From contig NZ_CP082918.1 in the NCBI RefSeq assembly GCF_019931755.1, forward strand, positions 2,398,001 to 2,462,000: a DNA stretch of 64,000 nucleotides, given 5' to 3'. Below the pieces are notes generated by a model that searched no databases, was not told the origin of the DNA, and worked only from the letters and a program-made list of their open reading frames with translations. The DNA is from Sutcliffiella horikoshii. GTDB lineage: Bacteria; Bacillota; Bacilli; Bacillales; Bacillaceae_I. This document shows positions 16,080-24,876 of the stretch, one piece after another; position 1 is the stretch's first letter, and the number at the start of each line of letters is the position of its first letter. The position numbers were made by a program, and so were the translations under genes.

Positions 16080-16244
16080 ATGAGTCGCGGAAAAAACTTT
16101 AACCATAAGAAAAAAGGCCACGAACCTACACTTGGTGCACAGCCAGCTGAAAAAAAGGTGTTCGAAAAAGTTGAATACGCAATTGAGCCTGTGGCTACTG
16201 CTGAAGAACGCCCTGTAACAAACAAAGCTCAAAAAGATCGTTAA
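16080..16244 (+). CDS. Small basic protein, possibly spore-related
   Basis: The 54-aa protein (begins MSRGKNFNHKKKGHEPTLG, ends NKAQKDR) is Lys/Glu-rich and has no hydrophobic stretch. It has a textbook ribosome site (AAGGAGG, 7 nt) and a hairpin terminator after the stop. The family is not recognised. It is convergent with yppE. Confidence 0.65.
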   Translation: MSRGKNFNHKKKGHEPTLGAQPAEKKVFEKVEYAIEPVATAEERPVTNKAQKDR

Positions 16245-16251
16245 AAAGAAA

Positions 16252-16280
16252 AGCCTGATCTTCACTTGATCAGGCTCTTA
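16252..16280. terminator. Shared terminator of the 54-aa gene and yppE
   Basis: AGCCTGATC and GATCAGGCT pair around a 7-nt loop. The T run is better on the minus side (yppE). Confidence 0.75.
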
Positions 16281-16643
16281 CTAAATATTTTTGGAAATTG
16301 TATCATTCAAAACATACCGAATAGACTGTATCATGCCTTTGAATCGTTTTTCACGTGTGTCCGGATAAAAGCATTGTACAGCAACCATGTTAATATTTTC
16401 AACCGTGCTATCTATTTGTTGAACGTGTATATATTTAGGTTTATCTGACAAAATCCAGTTTTTAACCGTACTTTCCCATTGTTCGACAGTCGCAAATACA
16501 CCATCAGCATATGGCTTAACTGTTTGGAAAAAATCAGGTTCTTGTTTACTAGCTTTCGCTGACATAAAGTTTTCTTCTATCCTGTCCAATTCCATTAAAA
16601 TTTGTTTTGTTAATTCCCTTACACTTTTATCATTGCCAGACAT
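16281..16643 (-). CDS. yppE: YppE-family protein (DUF1798)
   Basis: The 120-aa all-helical soluble protein begins with ELTKQILMELDRIEENF and has a conserved WESTVKNWILSDKPKYIHVQQIDSTVENI core, matching the YppE four-helix bundle family. Function is unknown in B. subtilis. The start has GAGGTGAAG upstream. It probably forms a transcript with yppD, 36 nt upstream. Confidence 0.88.
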   Translation of the reverse strand: MSGNDKSVRELTKQILMELDRIEENFMSAKASKQEPDFFQTVKPYADGVFATVEQWESTVKNWILSDKPKYIHVQQIDSTVENINMVAVQCFYPDTREKRFKGMIQSIRYVLNDTISKNI

Positions 16644-16679
16644 TTCTCTTCACCTCTAGCAATACATTACCACATCTTC

Positions 16680-16937
16680 TTATACAGAGTAAGCACTCTG
16701 CCTAAAGTCAATTGATTTTGGAGAGTGCATTTTCAACATCCGTTGCTCACCCATCACTTTTTCCACTTCATCCAGAGTGACATGCAGCCGCTTAATTTGA
16801 TGTTTCATCACTTCTTCCATTTCTTCTCGTTCTATTTTAAGTGAATTTGACATTGTCTCCTCCAATACATCCATTTGAAGCATCATTTCATTGAACAAGT
16901 CCGCAATCTCATTTCTTGAAACAACTACATTGGACAT
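16680..16937 (-). CDS. yppD: Coiled-coil protein, probable YppD
   Basis: The 85-aa product starts at ATG 16935-16937 (MSNVVVSRNEIADLFNEMM) after GGAGGGGATTTGT. Heptad-like Glu/Lys/Met-rich helices fill residues 8-65. In B. subtilis yppD occupies this slot between yppE and sspM. The assignment is based on position, size and composition, as I cannot recall a diagnostic motif. An upstream in-frame ATG (5 codons earlier) overlaps the ribosome site. Confidence 0.65.
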   Translation of the reverse strand: MSNVVVSRNEIADLFNEMMLQMDVLEETMSNSLKIEREEMEEVMKHQIKRLHVTLDEVEKVMGEQRMLKMHSPKSIDFRQSAYSV

Positions 16938-17128
16938 ACAAATCCCCTCCATACTTTGTTAGTTTATATTTTCTGCATTCATCCTCTACTCCCTTCCTGT
17001 GTGACAAAACTAGAAGCAATTCGTCAAAGAAAGTGTTTATTTGCAAAACACCTCCCATTTTTCGCATGATTGCTTACCTATTTGTAAAAAATAAGAAGGT
17101 AAAAAATACAGTAATAGGAGGTACAGTA

Positions 17129-17233
17129 ATGTCTAAACAAAAGAAAAATCAACAACAACGTAAAAATCAAGTAGAAAGCGCACCAGGCCAGGAAGATAAA
17201 AAGTTAAAAGGGCCAAACCGCCCTTCTACCTGA
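17129..17233 (+). CDS. sspM: Minor small acid-soluble spore protein SspM
   Basis: The 34-aa protein ends in DKKLKGPNRPST, nearly identical to the end of B. subtilis SspM (LDKKLGGPNRPST), with the same total length. The start follows TAGGAGG. It should be made in the forespore under sigma-G and packed in the spore core. A TGCAAA-N17-CATGATT pair at about 17041-17070 could be its promoter (weak). A group II intron begins 10 bp past the stop and separates it from its former terminator. Confidence 0.93.
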   Translation: MSKQKKNQQQRKNQVESAPGQEDKKLKGPNRPST

Positions 17234-17288
17234 TATCAACCAATCGAGTAGAGGGAAAATAACTTAAATTATTTTCGCCCCTCTCACA

Positions 17289-17321
17289 CCACCGTACATA
17301 CGGTTCCGTATACGGCGGTTC
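17289..17321 (-). other. Group II intron domain V
   Basis: ACCGCCGTA pairs with TACGGTGGT (one G-U), enclosing an inner TACGG/CCGTA stem and a 2-nt TG bulge. This is the catalytic hairpin geometry, followed by GAGAGGGGCG as in IIC introns. Confidence 0.85.
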
Positions 17322-17324
17322 AAT

Positions 17325-18599
17325 TTATATTACAGTGTGTACTTTTAGATAATGTTCTAAAGCAGAGGGGAATCCCCTCTGCTTTAATCTTTTGTTTGAG
17401 ATAGCTCTATGAATAACTTTTGATAGTCCGATGAACCGGTAACCTCTCCGACAGAAAGTTAACCCTTTCGCTTCTTCCTTCGGAATTCCTAGTTGGACAA
17501 GCGATTTGATTTGTTTTTTCGGTACCTTCCATTGCTTCCAAATGATAACTCTGATTCTGGAGCGAAGCTTCTGGTCTATCTCAGTCATTGCTGTTTTCAT
17601 ATTTGAAGTTCTAAAGTAATTAACCCATCCGATTATGACTTGTTTTAGTTTTATTATTCGATAGTCCAACCGTATACTCCAATTTCGCTTTGTTAATTTC
17701 CGAAGCTTCCGTTGGAATTTTTGAATGGAGTCAGGATGAGGTCGTACTTGATATTTCTTACTTTTACTATCGTAGTAGTAACCAAAACCTAAGAATTTCA
17801 AGTCATTGGGACGAGAGATTTTACTCTTTTCCATGTTGACTATCAGTCCTAATTTCTTTTCTATGAACCGTACAATTGAATCCATCACTCTATTAGCCGC
17901 TTTCTCACTCTTCACAAAAATTAGGGCGTCATCTGCATATCTTACAAATTGGAGTCCTCTACTTTCTAGTTCCTTATCCAATTCGTTCAACATAATATTA
18001 CTCAGAAGTGGACTTAGGTTTCCTCCTTGCGGAGTCCCAACTGGTGTGGTCTCATATCTTCCATTCACCATCACTCCACTGACGAGATATTTTCTTATTA
18101 GAGAGATGACATCTCCATCATCTATTGTGTTAGAGATGATTCGCATGAGTTTATCATGGTGGACTGTATCGAAAAACCTTTCAAGATCAATGTCCACAAC
18201 CCAGTTATGTCCATCATTTAGAAATTCAAGGCTTTTAATAATTGCCATCTCACAGCTTCTTTTGGGTCTGAAGCCATAACTAAATTCGCTGAACTGCTTT
18301 TCAAATATCGGGCTGAGTATTTGATGGATGGCTTGTTGAACTACCCTATCCACTACTGTTGGTATTCCCAATTTGCGCATCTTGCCATTTTCTTTTGGGA
18401 TTTCCACTCTTAAGGCAGCTTGTGGTTGGTATTTTCTTGTTCTGATGCGCTGACGCAGCTCGTCTTTGTGCTCTTTCAGATATTGCTTTAATTCATCGAC
18501 CGTTATTCCGTCGACCCCACTCGCACCTTTGTTTTTATAGACACGAAGGTAAGCTTCATTCATGTTTTGATTACTTAGTATTTGTTCTAAAAGTTCCAC
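17325..18599 (-). CDS. ltrA: Group II intron-encoded reverse transcriptase/maturase
   Basis: The 424-aa protein has RT blocks including FSYGFRPKRSC (105-115), GTPQGG (188-193) and catalytic YADD (221-224), then a maturase X domain with W-K-Q-W and a C-terminal region without an HNH endonuclease, as in class C. It starts with GTG at 18597-18599 behind GGAGAAACGAGT. All motifs are intact, so the intron is probably active for splicing and retrohoming. The gene lies within intron domain IV. Confidence 0.95.
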   Translation of the reverse strand: MELLEQILSNQNMNEAYLRVYKNKGASGVDGITVDELKQYLKEHKDELRQRIRTRKYQPQAALRVEIPKENGKMRKLGIPTVVDRVVQQAIHQILSPIFEKQFSEFSYGFRPKRSCEMAIIKSLEFLNDGHNWVVDIDLERFFDTVHHDKLMRIISNTIDDGDVISLIRKYLVSGVMVNGRYETTPVGTPQGGNLSPLLSNIMLNELDKELESRGLQFVRYADDALIFVKSEKAANRVMDSIVRFIEKKLGLIVNMEKSKISRPNDLKFLGFGYYYDSKSKKYQVRPHPDSIQKFQRKLRKLTKRNWSIRLDYRIIKLKQVIIGWVNYFRTSNMKTAMTEIDQKLRSRIRVIIWKQWKVPKKQIKSLVQLGIPKEEAKGLTFCRRGYRFIGLSKVIHRAISNKRLKQRGFPSALEHYLKVHTVI

Positions 18600-19100
18600 A
18601 CTCGTTTCTCCTATCCGTTCACGTAGTAAGTGATTATTCCATTTTGGTTATCCTCTGAGATACGCTCATACGTTCACCATTAACACATTCGGAACACTTC
18701 ACTTACGCATTCGTGGTGTCGAAACACTATAAATTGTTCAGCCCTTCATGGAATAATTCCACTACTATGGCTTCGGCTGACTTCTTGCGGCAAACCTTTT
18801 TCGACTGTACCTTGGTACATCCGCAAGACCTCCCAGGGTAAGACAACTATCTTTCCTCTTTTACTCGCCTGATTTACCCTACAAAGTTACGCACATCTTT
18901 TGGACTTTGACTTGTTGAGGAGCCTCATCCCTTTGAAGAGCCTTAGTATCAGATTTCTGTTCGTCGAGCCAAGATTTTATTCCACGCTTCCTCCCGCCCT
19001 TACCTCACGGTAAGTACCTTGCGCTTCCTTAGTGGTTGGTCGATGTGTACCCCCACAGTGGACTTTCACCACCTAGATAGATGCCATGCCTGGCACACTC

Positions 19101-19133
19101 AAAAAAACAGCTCTTTAATCAGAGCTGTTTTAT
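19101..19133 (-). terminator. Terminator of yppC and 5' exon of the intron
   Basis: AACAGCTCT and AGAGCTGTT form a 9-bp stem followed by TTTTTTGA, and intron position 1 comes right after it. It ends yppC. In the plus direction it would originally also have served sspM. Confidence 0.9.
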
Positions 19134-19136
19134 TCC

Positions 19137-20153
19137 TTATAACCACTTTTTCAAAGCAATTAAGCTATGCATCTGATGCTGTTTGTGAATAAACCACTTC
19201 GTAATATCTATCTCCTCTCTATCTGTTTTCGGTTGCATTTCACTCCATTTAGAAAGATGTCTTGCCTGTCTAAAAACCCAGTCGTCTTGGTGAAAAGGCT
19301 GATGGGAAACCACAGGGTATACCGCTCTCAGAAAAGGAGTTTCTCGAAAAAACCCTTTATGGACATACTGCTCATAATCAAACCTAGACCCTGTATGTTC
19401 TGTGTTCTGTGAAAAGTTTAAAAAGGAGTTCGAAAAATCCGGGTCAAATAAAAGATTTGCCAATCTCTTCCCTAATTCAATTCTATTATGGAGCTTTTGA
19501 AACCCATGTACAGAATATCCATACAACTTTCCCTTAAGTGTTGGAAAAATGACACAACTGAAATGACCAAGATCTTGAAAGGCGTATACGCTAGTTCCAT
19601 AGACCTTTCTTTTTAGTTTTTTGTTATGTAGAACCGGTTCTTGGATTAAATTTTGTTCATTTATAATGAGAGAAGTCATCAACCTTGCTACATCCCTTTT
19701 CTCCCAAAAATACTGCCATTCTGCTTCCATGAAACAGGAAACATGAAAACCTTTTAATAAATGAAATAATGGTTTGTTATATTTTTTGGACAACTCATAT
19801 ACTAATAATTGTGGATACGCATCATGGAATATCATCCAATTTGCTAATTCGTAGGTCATAAAAATCGGGTATCTCTTCTGCCATTTTAATGCAAGCTTGA
19901 ACCATTTCCCCTCCAGATCCGTCATATTCCAGCCTGCATTTCGGGATACCATGCTCGCCAAAAAGGCCCACCGAATTTCTTTGTTTCTATCATAATAAGC
20001 TGCATAGGCTTTTGTCCTAGAAATATTGTCAACATTGTATTTCGCTGTATTTTTTCTAATAGTAGTGATAAAATTATTTTCTTGAAAGGAGTACTTATAT
20101 TTCAATCTTCTTTCTCGTATTTCCGAATAGAGAGTTACCTGTTTCACGTACAT
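19137..20153 (-). CDS. yppC: YppC, DUF2515 family protein
   Basis: The 338-aa soluble protein is rich in Tyr, Phe and Trp. Conserved segments include NISRTKAYAAYYDRNKEIRWAFLASMVSRNAGWNMTDLEG and FHDAYPQLLVYE, the DUF2515 pattern. It sits divergent from recU as in B. subtilis. Function is unknown. Its start has AAAGGAGGAG. The gene ends at the terminator that hosts the intron. Confidence 0.9.
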   Translation of the reverse strand: MYVKQVTLYSEIRERRLKYKYSFQENNFITTIRKNTAKYNVDNISRTKAYAAYYDRNKEIRWAFLASMVSRNAGWNMTDLEGKWFKLALKWQKRYPIFMTYELANWMIFHDAYPQLLVYELSKKYNKPLFHLLKGFHVSCFMEAEWQYFWEKRDVARLMTSLIINEQNLIQEPVLHNKKLKRKVYGTSVYAFQDLGHFSCVIFPTLKGKLYGYSVHGFQKLHNRIELGKRLANLLFDPDFSNSFLNFSQNTEHTGSRFDYEQYVHKGFFRETPFLRAVYPVVSHQPFHQDDWVFRQARHLSKWSEMQPKTDREEIDITKWFIHKQHQMHSLIALKKWL

Positions 20154-20247
20154 ACTCTCCTCCTTTCAAACGAAAAGTGACAAAGTTTACAAAAAGATGA
20201 CGTTTTTTTCTAATATAAGATTAGTTTTAGTCTAGAGGGGGAAATTT

Positions 20248-20844
20248 ATGACTATACGATACCCAAATGGTAAAGTATTTCAGGCAAGTAGCAATTCGCC
20301 TTCCAAAAAGACTGGTCCAACATTGTATGGCAACAGAGGGATGAGTTTAGAAGATGACCTTCATGATTCCAATATGTATTACCTCCACCAAGAAATTGCT
20401 GTTGTCCATAAAAAGCCGACACCAATCCAGATTGTCGATGTGCATTATCCAAAAAGAAGTGCCGCCGTCATTAAAGAAGCTTACTTCAAACAAGCTTCGA
20501 CCACAGACTTTAACGGAGTATACAAAGGTAGGTATATTGATTTTGAGGCAAAGGAAACGAAAAATAAAACTTCCTTCCCTCTCCAAAACTTTCATGAGCA
20601 TCAAATTCAACATATGCGCCAAGTTGTGAAACAAAATGGAATCTGTTTCGTCATATTAATGTTCAGTCTTTTTAATGAAGTGTATTTGTTGCCGGCCGAT
20701 AAATTATTTCATTATTGGGACAGGAAAGAATCCGGTGAAAGAAAGTCTATTACAAAACAAGAGGTCGAACGTGATGGCTACTTGATCCCTCAAGGTTATC
20801 AGCCAAGAATCGATTACATCAAAATAATAGACATGTATTATTAA
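20248..20844 (+). CDS. recU: Holliday junction resolvase RecU
   Basis: The 198-aa protein has the RecU nuclease core: [11 protein letters not shown] near residue 32, then [20 protein letters not shown] with the Asp and E-x-K catalytic residues, and [14 protein letters not shown]. It resolves four-way junctions in recombination and chromosome segregation. It is followed by ponA after 45 nt, the standard Firmicute pair, so both are probably on one transcript. Confidence 0.97.
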   Translation: MTIRYPNGKVFQASSNSPSKKTGPTLYGNRGMSLEDDLHDSNMYYLHQEIAVVHKKPTPIQIVDVHYPKRSAAVIKEAYFKQASTTDFNGVYKGRYIDFEAKETKNKTSFPLQNFHEHQIQHMRQVVKQNGICFVILMFSLFNEVYLLPADKLFHYWDRKESGERKSITKQEVERDGYLIPQGYQPRIDYIKIIDMYY

Positions 20845-20889
20845 CAGCTCCGGAATAACTGTATGTGTGAAGAAAGGCAGGTCTGAAAC

Positions 20890-23598
20890 ATGACTGAAAA
20901 GTATCAATCAAGAGAACAGAGACGACAAGCTATGGAAGAAGAACGCAGTGCAAAATCCGGCACGAAAAAGAAAGGCCCAAAGAAAGGTCTATTCAAAAAA
21001 ATATTCTTATCTGCACTTATTATCGGTATTGTAGGATTATTAACAGGTATAGGAACTTTCGCTTATTATGTCCAGAGCACACCACCGCTGGATGAGACAT
21101 TACTAAAAGTCCCTGTTCCTTCCAAAGTTTATGGGATGGACGGAGAGCTTGCTGCTGAAATAGGCGGGCACGAAGCCAGGGAGTATGTCGATTCAGATGA
21201 AATTCCTGATCTCGTAAAAGATGCCTTTTTGGCTACAGAGGATGTTCGTTTTTATGAGCATAATGGAGTGGATTATAGACGTCTAGCTGGAGCAGTATTG
21301 GCAAACGTTACAAGAGGCTTTGGTGCTGAAGGTGGAAGTACCATTACTCAGCAGTTAGTAAAATTATCATTTTTGTCAACTGATAAAACCTTAAAGAGAA
21401 AAGCGCAGGAATTCTATTTGGCTTATCAATTAGAATCCCGTTTTACTAAAGACGAAATTTTGGAAATGTACTTAAACCGTATTTATTTTTCAAATTATGC
21501 TTATGGAATTTCCAATGCCGCACAGAATTATTATGGAAAGTCCCTTGACGAGTTAGAACTGCATGAAGCAGCTATGCTTGCAGGACTTCCACAAAGTCCC
21601 AACAATTATAATCCTGTCACAAACCCTGAAAATGCTGAACAACGACGTAACATCGTCCTGACTCTTATGGTGAAGCATGGAAAGATCACAGAAGAAGAAG
21701 CGGATGAAGCAAGAGCAATTCCAGTAGACTCCACTTTGGCTGACGATGTGGAGAAAACAAATTACTCCAATAAATACAACGCGTTTATAGATCGTGTCAT
21801 TGAAGAAATATCTGAGCAATTAGGGGATGTTGATCCACAAGCAGACGGCCTTGAAATTTACACAACTCTTGATGTAAATGCACAAGAACAAGTGGAATAC
21901 ATCTTATCCGATGAAAGTGGCATACCGCATCTAGAAAACGAAGATTATCAAGCAGGAATTGCTTTAATTGATACTCAAAGTGGTGAAATTCGCGCTATTG
22001 GCGGCGGTAGAAACCATATGAAGACAGGTACCAATTATGCAACAGATATACGAGTTCAACCAGCATCAGCGATTAAGCCGATTCTTGACTATGCACCTGC
22101 AATTGAGTTCTTGGATTGGTCCACCTATCATCAAATTAATGATGAACCTTACAGTTACTCATCCGGAACAGAGATTAATAACTGGGACAACAAACATAAA
22201 GGTTACTTAAGCATGAGACAACATCTGGCAGATTCCCGTAATATTCCTGCATTAAAAGCTCTGCAAGAAGTTGGTTTGGATAAAGCAAGGGACTTTGCTG
22301 TTAAACTCGGCATACCACTTGAAGAAGAAATAAATGAAGCTTATGCTATTGGCGGATTTTCGAATGGTATCTCCCCTCTTCAAATGGCTGGAGCATACAG
22401 TTCATTTGGAAGCGGTGGAGTTTATACCGAACCATTCGCAGTAACGAAAGTCGTTTTCCAAGATGGTACTAGCGTTAACTTGAACAAAGAATCAGAAGTA
22501 GTTATGAAGGATTCCACTGCATTCATGATTACAGATATGCTTAAAACATCTGTACGAAGCGGATTAGCCACTGCAGCAAATGTACCTGGATTGAATATCG
22601 CAGGAAAGTCAGGAACCACTAACTTCTCTGAGGATACAATATCAGAATATGGAATACCTGAAGGTGGAGTTCCAAGCACTTGGTTTGCCGGATACACCCC
22701 AACTTATACTGCAACAGTTTGGACTGGTTTTAGGAAAAACGGAACAGATAATTATTTGCGACCAATTGACGGTGTAAACCAAGATCAATATTTATCAAGA
22801 ATTATCTTTAAGCAATTAATGGAGAACATATCCACGACAAGTGAAGACAAAGCAGACTTCCCTGTTCCAAACAGTGTTGTCCGTGTTCCAATTGAAAAAG
22901 GATCAAATCCTCCATTAAAAGCAAGTGAGTTTACGCCATCAGATCAAATTACGAATGAATATTTCGTAAAAGGAACAGAACCTACAAAAGTTTCCAAAGA
23001 ATATGATAAGCTCCCTACTCCATCTGGTTTTACTGCAAAGTTTGACGAGGAAGCAAATGTCATTAATCTAGATTGGAAATACCCTGAGGAACGTTTAGAA
23101 GGTGTAACATTTACTGTAAATGTAGCTGTTAATGAAGGATCTCCTCAGCCTCTAACTGAAACGAAAGATCTCGGTTTGGTTGTGGAGTCACCAGACCCTG
23201 GTGCTACCTTCACCTTTGAAATTATTGCAGTACAGGATGAAAACAATGAAAATAGAAGTGATGCTGCAACACAGACCATAACGATTCCTGAAGCGGTCGA
23301 AGAGGATGATGAAAGTATCATTCCAGAGATTCCGAATCCTCCTGGTGATGGTGAAGAGCCTCCTGGCGACGGTGTAGAACCTCCTGGTGACGGCGAAGAA
23401 CCTCCTGGTGACGGCGAAGAGCCTCCTGGTGACGGCGAAGAGCCTCCTGGTGACGGCGAAGAGCCTCCTGGTGATGGTGAAGAACCTCCTGGTGATGGTG
23501 AAGAGCCTCCTGGTGATGGCGAAGAATCTGATGACGCAAATACACAGAGCAACACAAATCGAAATGGACAACGTGATGATTCCGAGGATAACGATTAA
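20890..23598 (+). CDS. ponA: Class A penicillin-binding protein 1A/1B
   Basis: The 902-aa bifunctional wall synthase has a Lys-rich cytoplasmic tail (1-36), one membrane helix (about 37-60), a GT51 glycosyltransferase domain (ATEDVRFYEHNG with catalytic E117, GGSTITQQL) and a transpeptidase domain (S393-x-x-K396, S449-R-N451, K573-S-G-T). A fibronectin type III-like segment follows at about 705-790, then an extracellular tail of nine PPGDGEE-type heptads and an acidic end. It partners with GpsB (7425) and is co-oriented with recU. The heptad tail is unusual in its regularity. Confidence 0.96.
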   Translation: MTEKYQSREQRRQAMEEERSAKSGTKKKGPKKGLFKKIFLSALIIGIVGLLTGIGTFAYYVQSTPPLDETLLKVPVPSKVYGMDGELAAEIGGHEAREYVDSDEIPDLVKDAFLATEDVRFYEHNGVDYRRLAGAVLANVTRGFGAEGGSTITQQLVKLSFLSTDKTLKRKAQEFYLAYQLESRFTKDEILEMYLNRIYFSNYAYGISNAAQNYYGKSLDELELHEAAMLAGLPQSPNNYNPVTNPENAEQRRNIVLTLMVKHGKITEEEADEARAIPVDSTLADDVEKTNYSNKYNAFIDRVIEEISEQLGDVDPQADGLEIYTTLDVNAQEQVEYILSDESGIPHLENEDYQAGIALIDTQSGEIRAIGGGRNHMKTGTNYATDIRVQPASAIKPILDYAPAIEFLDWSTYHQINDEPYSYSSGTEINNWDNKHKGYLSMRQHLADSRNIPALKALQEVGLDKARDFAVKLGIPLEEEINEAYAIGGFSNGISPLQMAGAYSSFGSGGVYTEPFAVTKVVFQDGTSVNLNKESEVVMKDSTAFMITDMLKTSVRSGLATAANVPGLNIAGKSGTTNFSEDTISEYGIPEGGVPSTWFAGYTPTYTATVWTGFRKNGTDNYLRPIDGVNQDQYLSRIIFKQLMENISTTSEDKADFPVPNSVVRVPIEKGSNPPLKASEFTPSDQITNEYFVKGTEPTKVSKEYDKLPTPSGFTAKFDEEANVINLDWKYPEERLEGVTFTVNVAVNEGSPQPLTETKDLGLVVESPDPGATFTFEIIAVQDENNENRSDAATQTITIPEAVEEDDESIIPEIPNPPGDGEEPPGDGVEPPGDGEEPPGDGEEPPGDGEEPPGDGEEPPGDGEEPPGDGEEPPGDGEESDDANTQSNTNRNGQRDDSEDND
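23338..23526 (+). repeat. Nine in-frame 21-bp repeats encoding PPGD(G)EE heptads
   Basis: Exactly nine 7-codon units (PPGDGEE, with V for E in unit 2) end the PBP coding region. Synonymous differences (GGT/GGC, GAT/GAC) separate outer from central units, and central units are nearly identical, which points to recent expansion by slippage. Confidence 0.93.
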
Positions 23599-23602
23599 CA
23601 CG

Positions 23603-23633
23603 AAAAAGGCTACCTGCAATGGTAGCCTTTTTT
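23603..23633. terminator. Terminator between ponA and ypoC
   Basis: AAAAGGCTACC and GGTAGCCTTTT pair with a 6-nt loop and have a T run in the plus direction. The hairpin probably serves convergent ypoC too. Confidence 0.85.
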
Positions 23634-23648
23634 ATATACTATTTTTCT

Positions 23649-24152
23649 TTATTTCTTCTCTACAGCCTTCATTTTATAAAAAAGCTTGGCGCTTTCCGTG
23701 AAAAGCTGTTGAAGCTGAATAAATGCGTGATACATCTCAGGTTTCTTAATGATAAATTCAAACCTCTCATCCACATTTACCGGCTTCCATTTTAATTTTT
23801 CCACTTCTTTTTTCCAATCAACTAAACTTCTTACAGGGTGACCATTCATCCAAAACAACATCTGCAGGAACCAAGCAATCGGAAGAATGATTTCTTCTCT
23901 CGCCTCCTTGCGATTCCTAATTTCATGAAGAGAATTTAAAAGGGTTTCTTTTTCTTTCCATCTATTGAGAATAAGCGGTATCGAGTCACTTGTCTTTTCC
24001 CAAGGTAATTGATGTGGTGCTGCTCCCTGATAGTAAGCTATATCATATTTGAATGGGATTTCAATAATATCTTCCAATCTAAAGGTCTTTATGGGAATGG
24101 AGTCTTGCTTTGAATAAAAATGGGGATGGAGAAAGGTAACCGGTATCTTCAT
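23649..24152 (-). CDS. ypoC: YpoC-family protein
   Basis: This 167-aa soluble protein with IPVTFLHPHFY at the start and a WFLQMLFWMNG segment matches the uncharacterised YpoC family found after nth in Bacillus. Its ATG overlaps the nth stop codon by 1 nt (TAATG), so translation is coupled. Function is unknown; co-expression with nth and dnaD hints at DNA metabolism. Confidence 0.85.
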   Translation of the reverse strand: MKIPVTFLHPHFYSKQDSIPIKTFRLEDIIEIPFKYDIAYYQGAAPHQLPWEKTSDSIPLILNRWKEKETLLNSLHEIRNRKEAREEIILPIAWFLQMLFWMNGHPVRSLVDWKKEVEKLKWKPVNVDERFEFIIKKPEMYHAFIQLQQLFTESAKLFYKMKAVEKK

Positions 24153-24805
24153 TAGCCCACCTTCTTCTTCATTCTCTTCTTACCTTCTCTGCACATCTCA
24201 AGTAAAGGACAGCTTTCACATTGAGGGTTCTGAGCTTTACAATGATATCTCCCAAAGAAAATAAGTCGATGATGCGTGTCAGACCATTTCTCTTTTGGTA
24301 TTTTCCTCATCAGTGTCTTTTCTACTTCTAATACGCTGTCCTTCCACTTGCAAATGCCTAAACGCTTACTAACTCGTTCTACATGTGTATCAACCGCAAT
24401 CGCCGGGACACCAAAGGCAACGGATACTACCACATTGGCTGTTTTTCGGCCAACACCTGGCAACTTAATAAGTTCATCCCTGTCTTTAGGGACTTGTCCA
24501 TTGTATTCTTCAAGAAGGAGTTGGCATAAACTCCGAATATTTTTTGCTTTATTTCGAAACAATCCGATGGATCGAATATCTTGTTGCAATTCTTCTAGGG
24601 TAACTGCAAGATAATCCTCAGGCTTCTGGTATTTTTCAAACAGGTTCTTGGTTACTTTATTTACAAGTGCATCCGTACACTGAGCGGACAACGCAACTGC
24701 AATTACTAACTCGAAAGGATTTTTATGATTTAACTCACAATGTGCATCAGGAAACATTTCCCCCATGACATCTACTACTTCTTTTATTTGCTTAAGATTT
24801 AACAT
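24152..24805 (-). CDS. nth: Endonuclease III, 4Fe-4S DNA glycosylase/AP lyase
   Basis: The 217-aa enzyme has a helix-hairpin-helix with catalytic Lys (LPGVGRKTANVV), the catalytic Asp in AVDTHVERVSKRLG, and the C-terminal cluster loop C-x6-C-x2-C-x5-C (CKAQNPQCESCPLLEMC). It removes oxidised pyrimidines in base excision repair. It is the middle gene of dnaD-nth-ypoC. Confidence 0.97.
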   Translation of the reverse strand: MLNLKQIKEVVDVMGEMFPDAHCELNHKNPFELVIAVALSAQCTDALVNKVTKNLFEKYQKPEDYLAVTLEELQQDIRSIGLFRNKAKNIRSLCQLLLEEYNGQVPKDRDELIKLPGVGRKTANVVVSVAFGVPAIAVDTHVERVSKRLGICKWKDSVLEVEKTLMRKIPKEKWSDTHHRLIFFGRYHCKAQNPQCESCPLLEMCREGKKRMKKKVG

Positions 24806-24836
24806 TCGATAAGTCCTGCCTTTCCTTAATTGATAG

Positions 24837-24870
24837 AAAAAGGAACACGCAATTCCACATTACGTGTCCC
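24837..24870 (-). terminator. Hairpin between dnaD and nth
   Basis: On the minus strand GGGACACG and CGTGTTCC pair (one G-U) around a 13-nt loop and are followed by TTTTT. It may reduce read-through from dnaD to nth, rather than stop it fully. Confidence 0.55.
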
Positions 24871-24876
24871 CTTTTG

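Larger units (their letters stand above)
17243..19098 (-). mobile_element. Group IIC (bacterial class C) intron, complete
   Basis: On the minus strand the element starts with GTGTGCCAGGCATGG at 19098, immediately after a rho-independent terminator stem (the classic IIC target). It carries a reverse transcriptase gene and ends with domain V (17289-17321), a domain VI hairpin (AAAATAATTTAAGTTATTTT) and CTACTCGAT at 17243. The length is about 1.86 kb, normal for IIC introns. The 3' boundary is set by similarity to the usual AY end and may be off by 1-3 nt. Introns of this class retrohome by recognising the exon hairpin. Confidence 0.92.

Noticed and set aside
23145..23555. 136-aa antisense frame made of SPSPGGS repeats
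   Set aside because: It is a mirror of the PBP heptad repeats, kept open by their 21-bp periodicity. No promoter or ribosome site.
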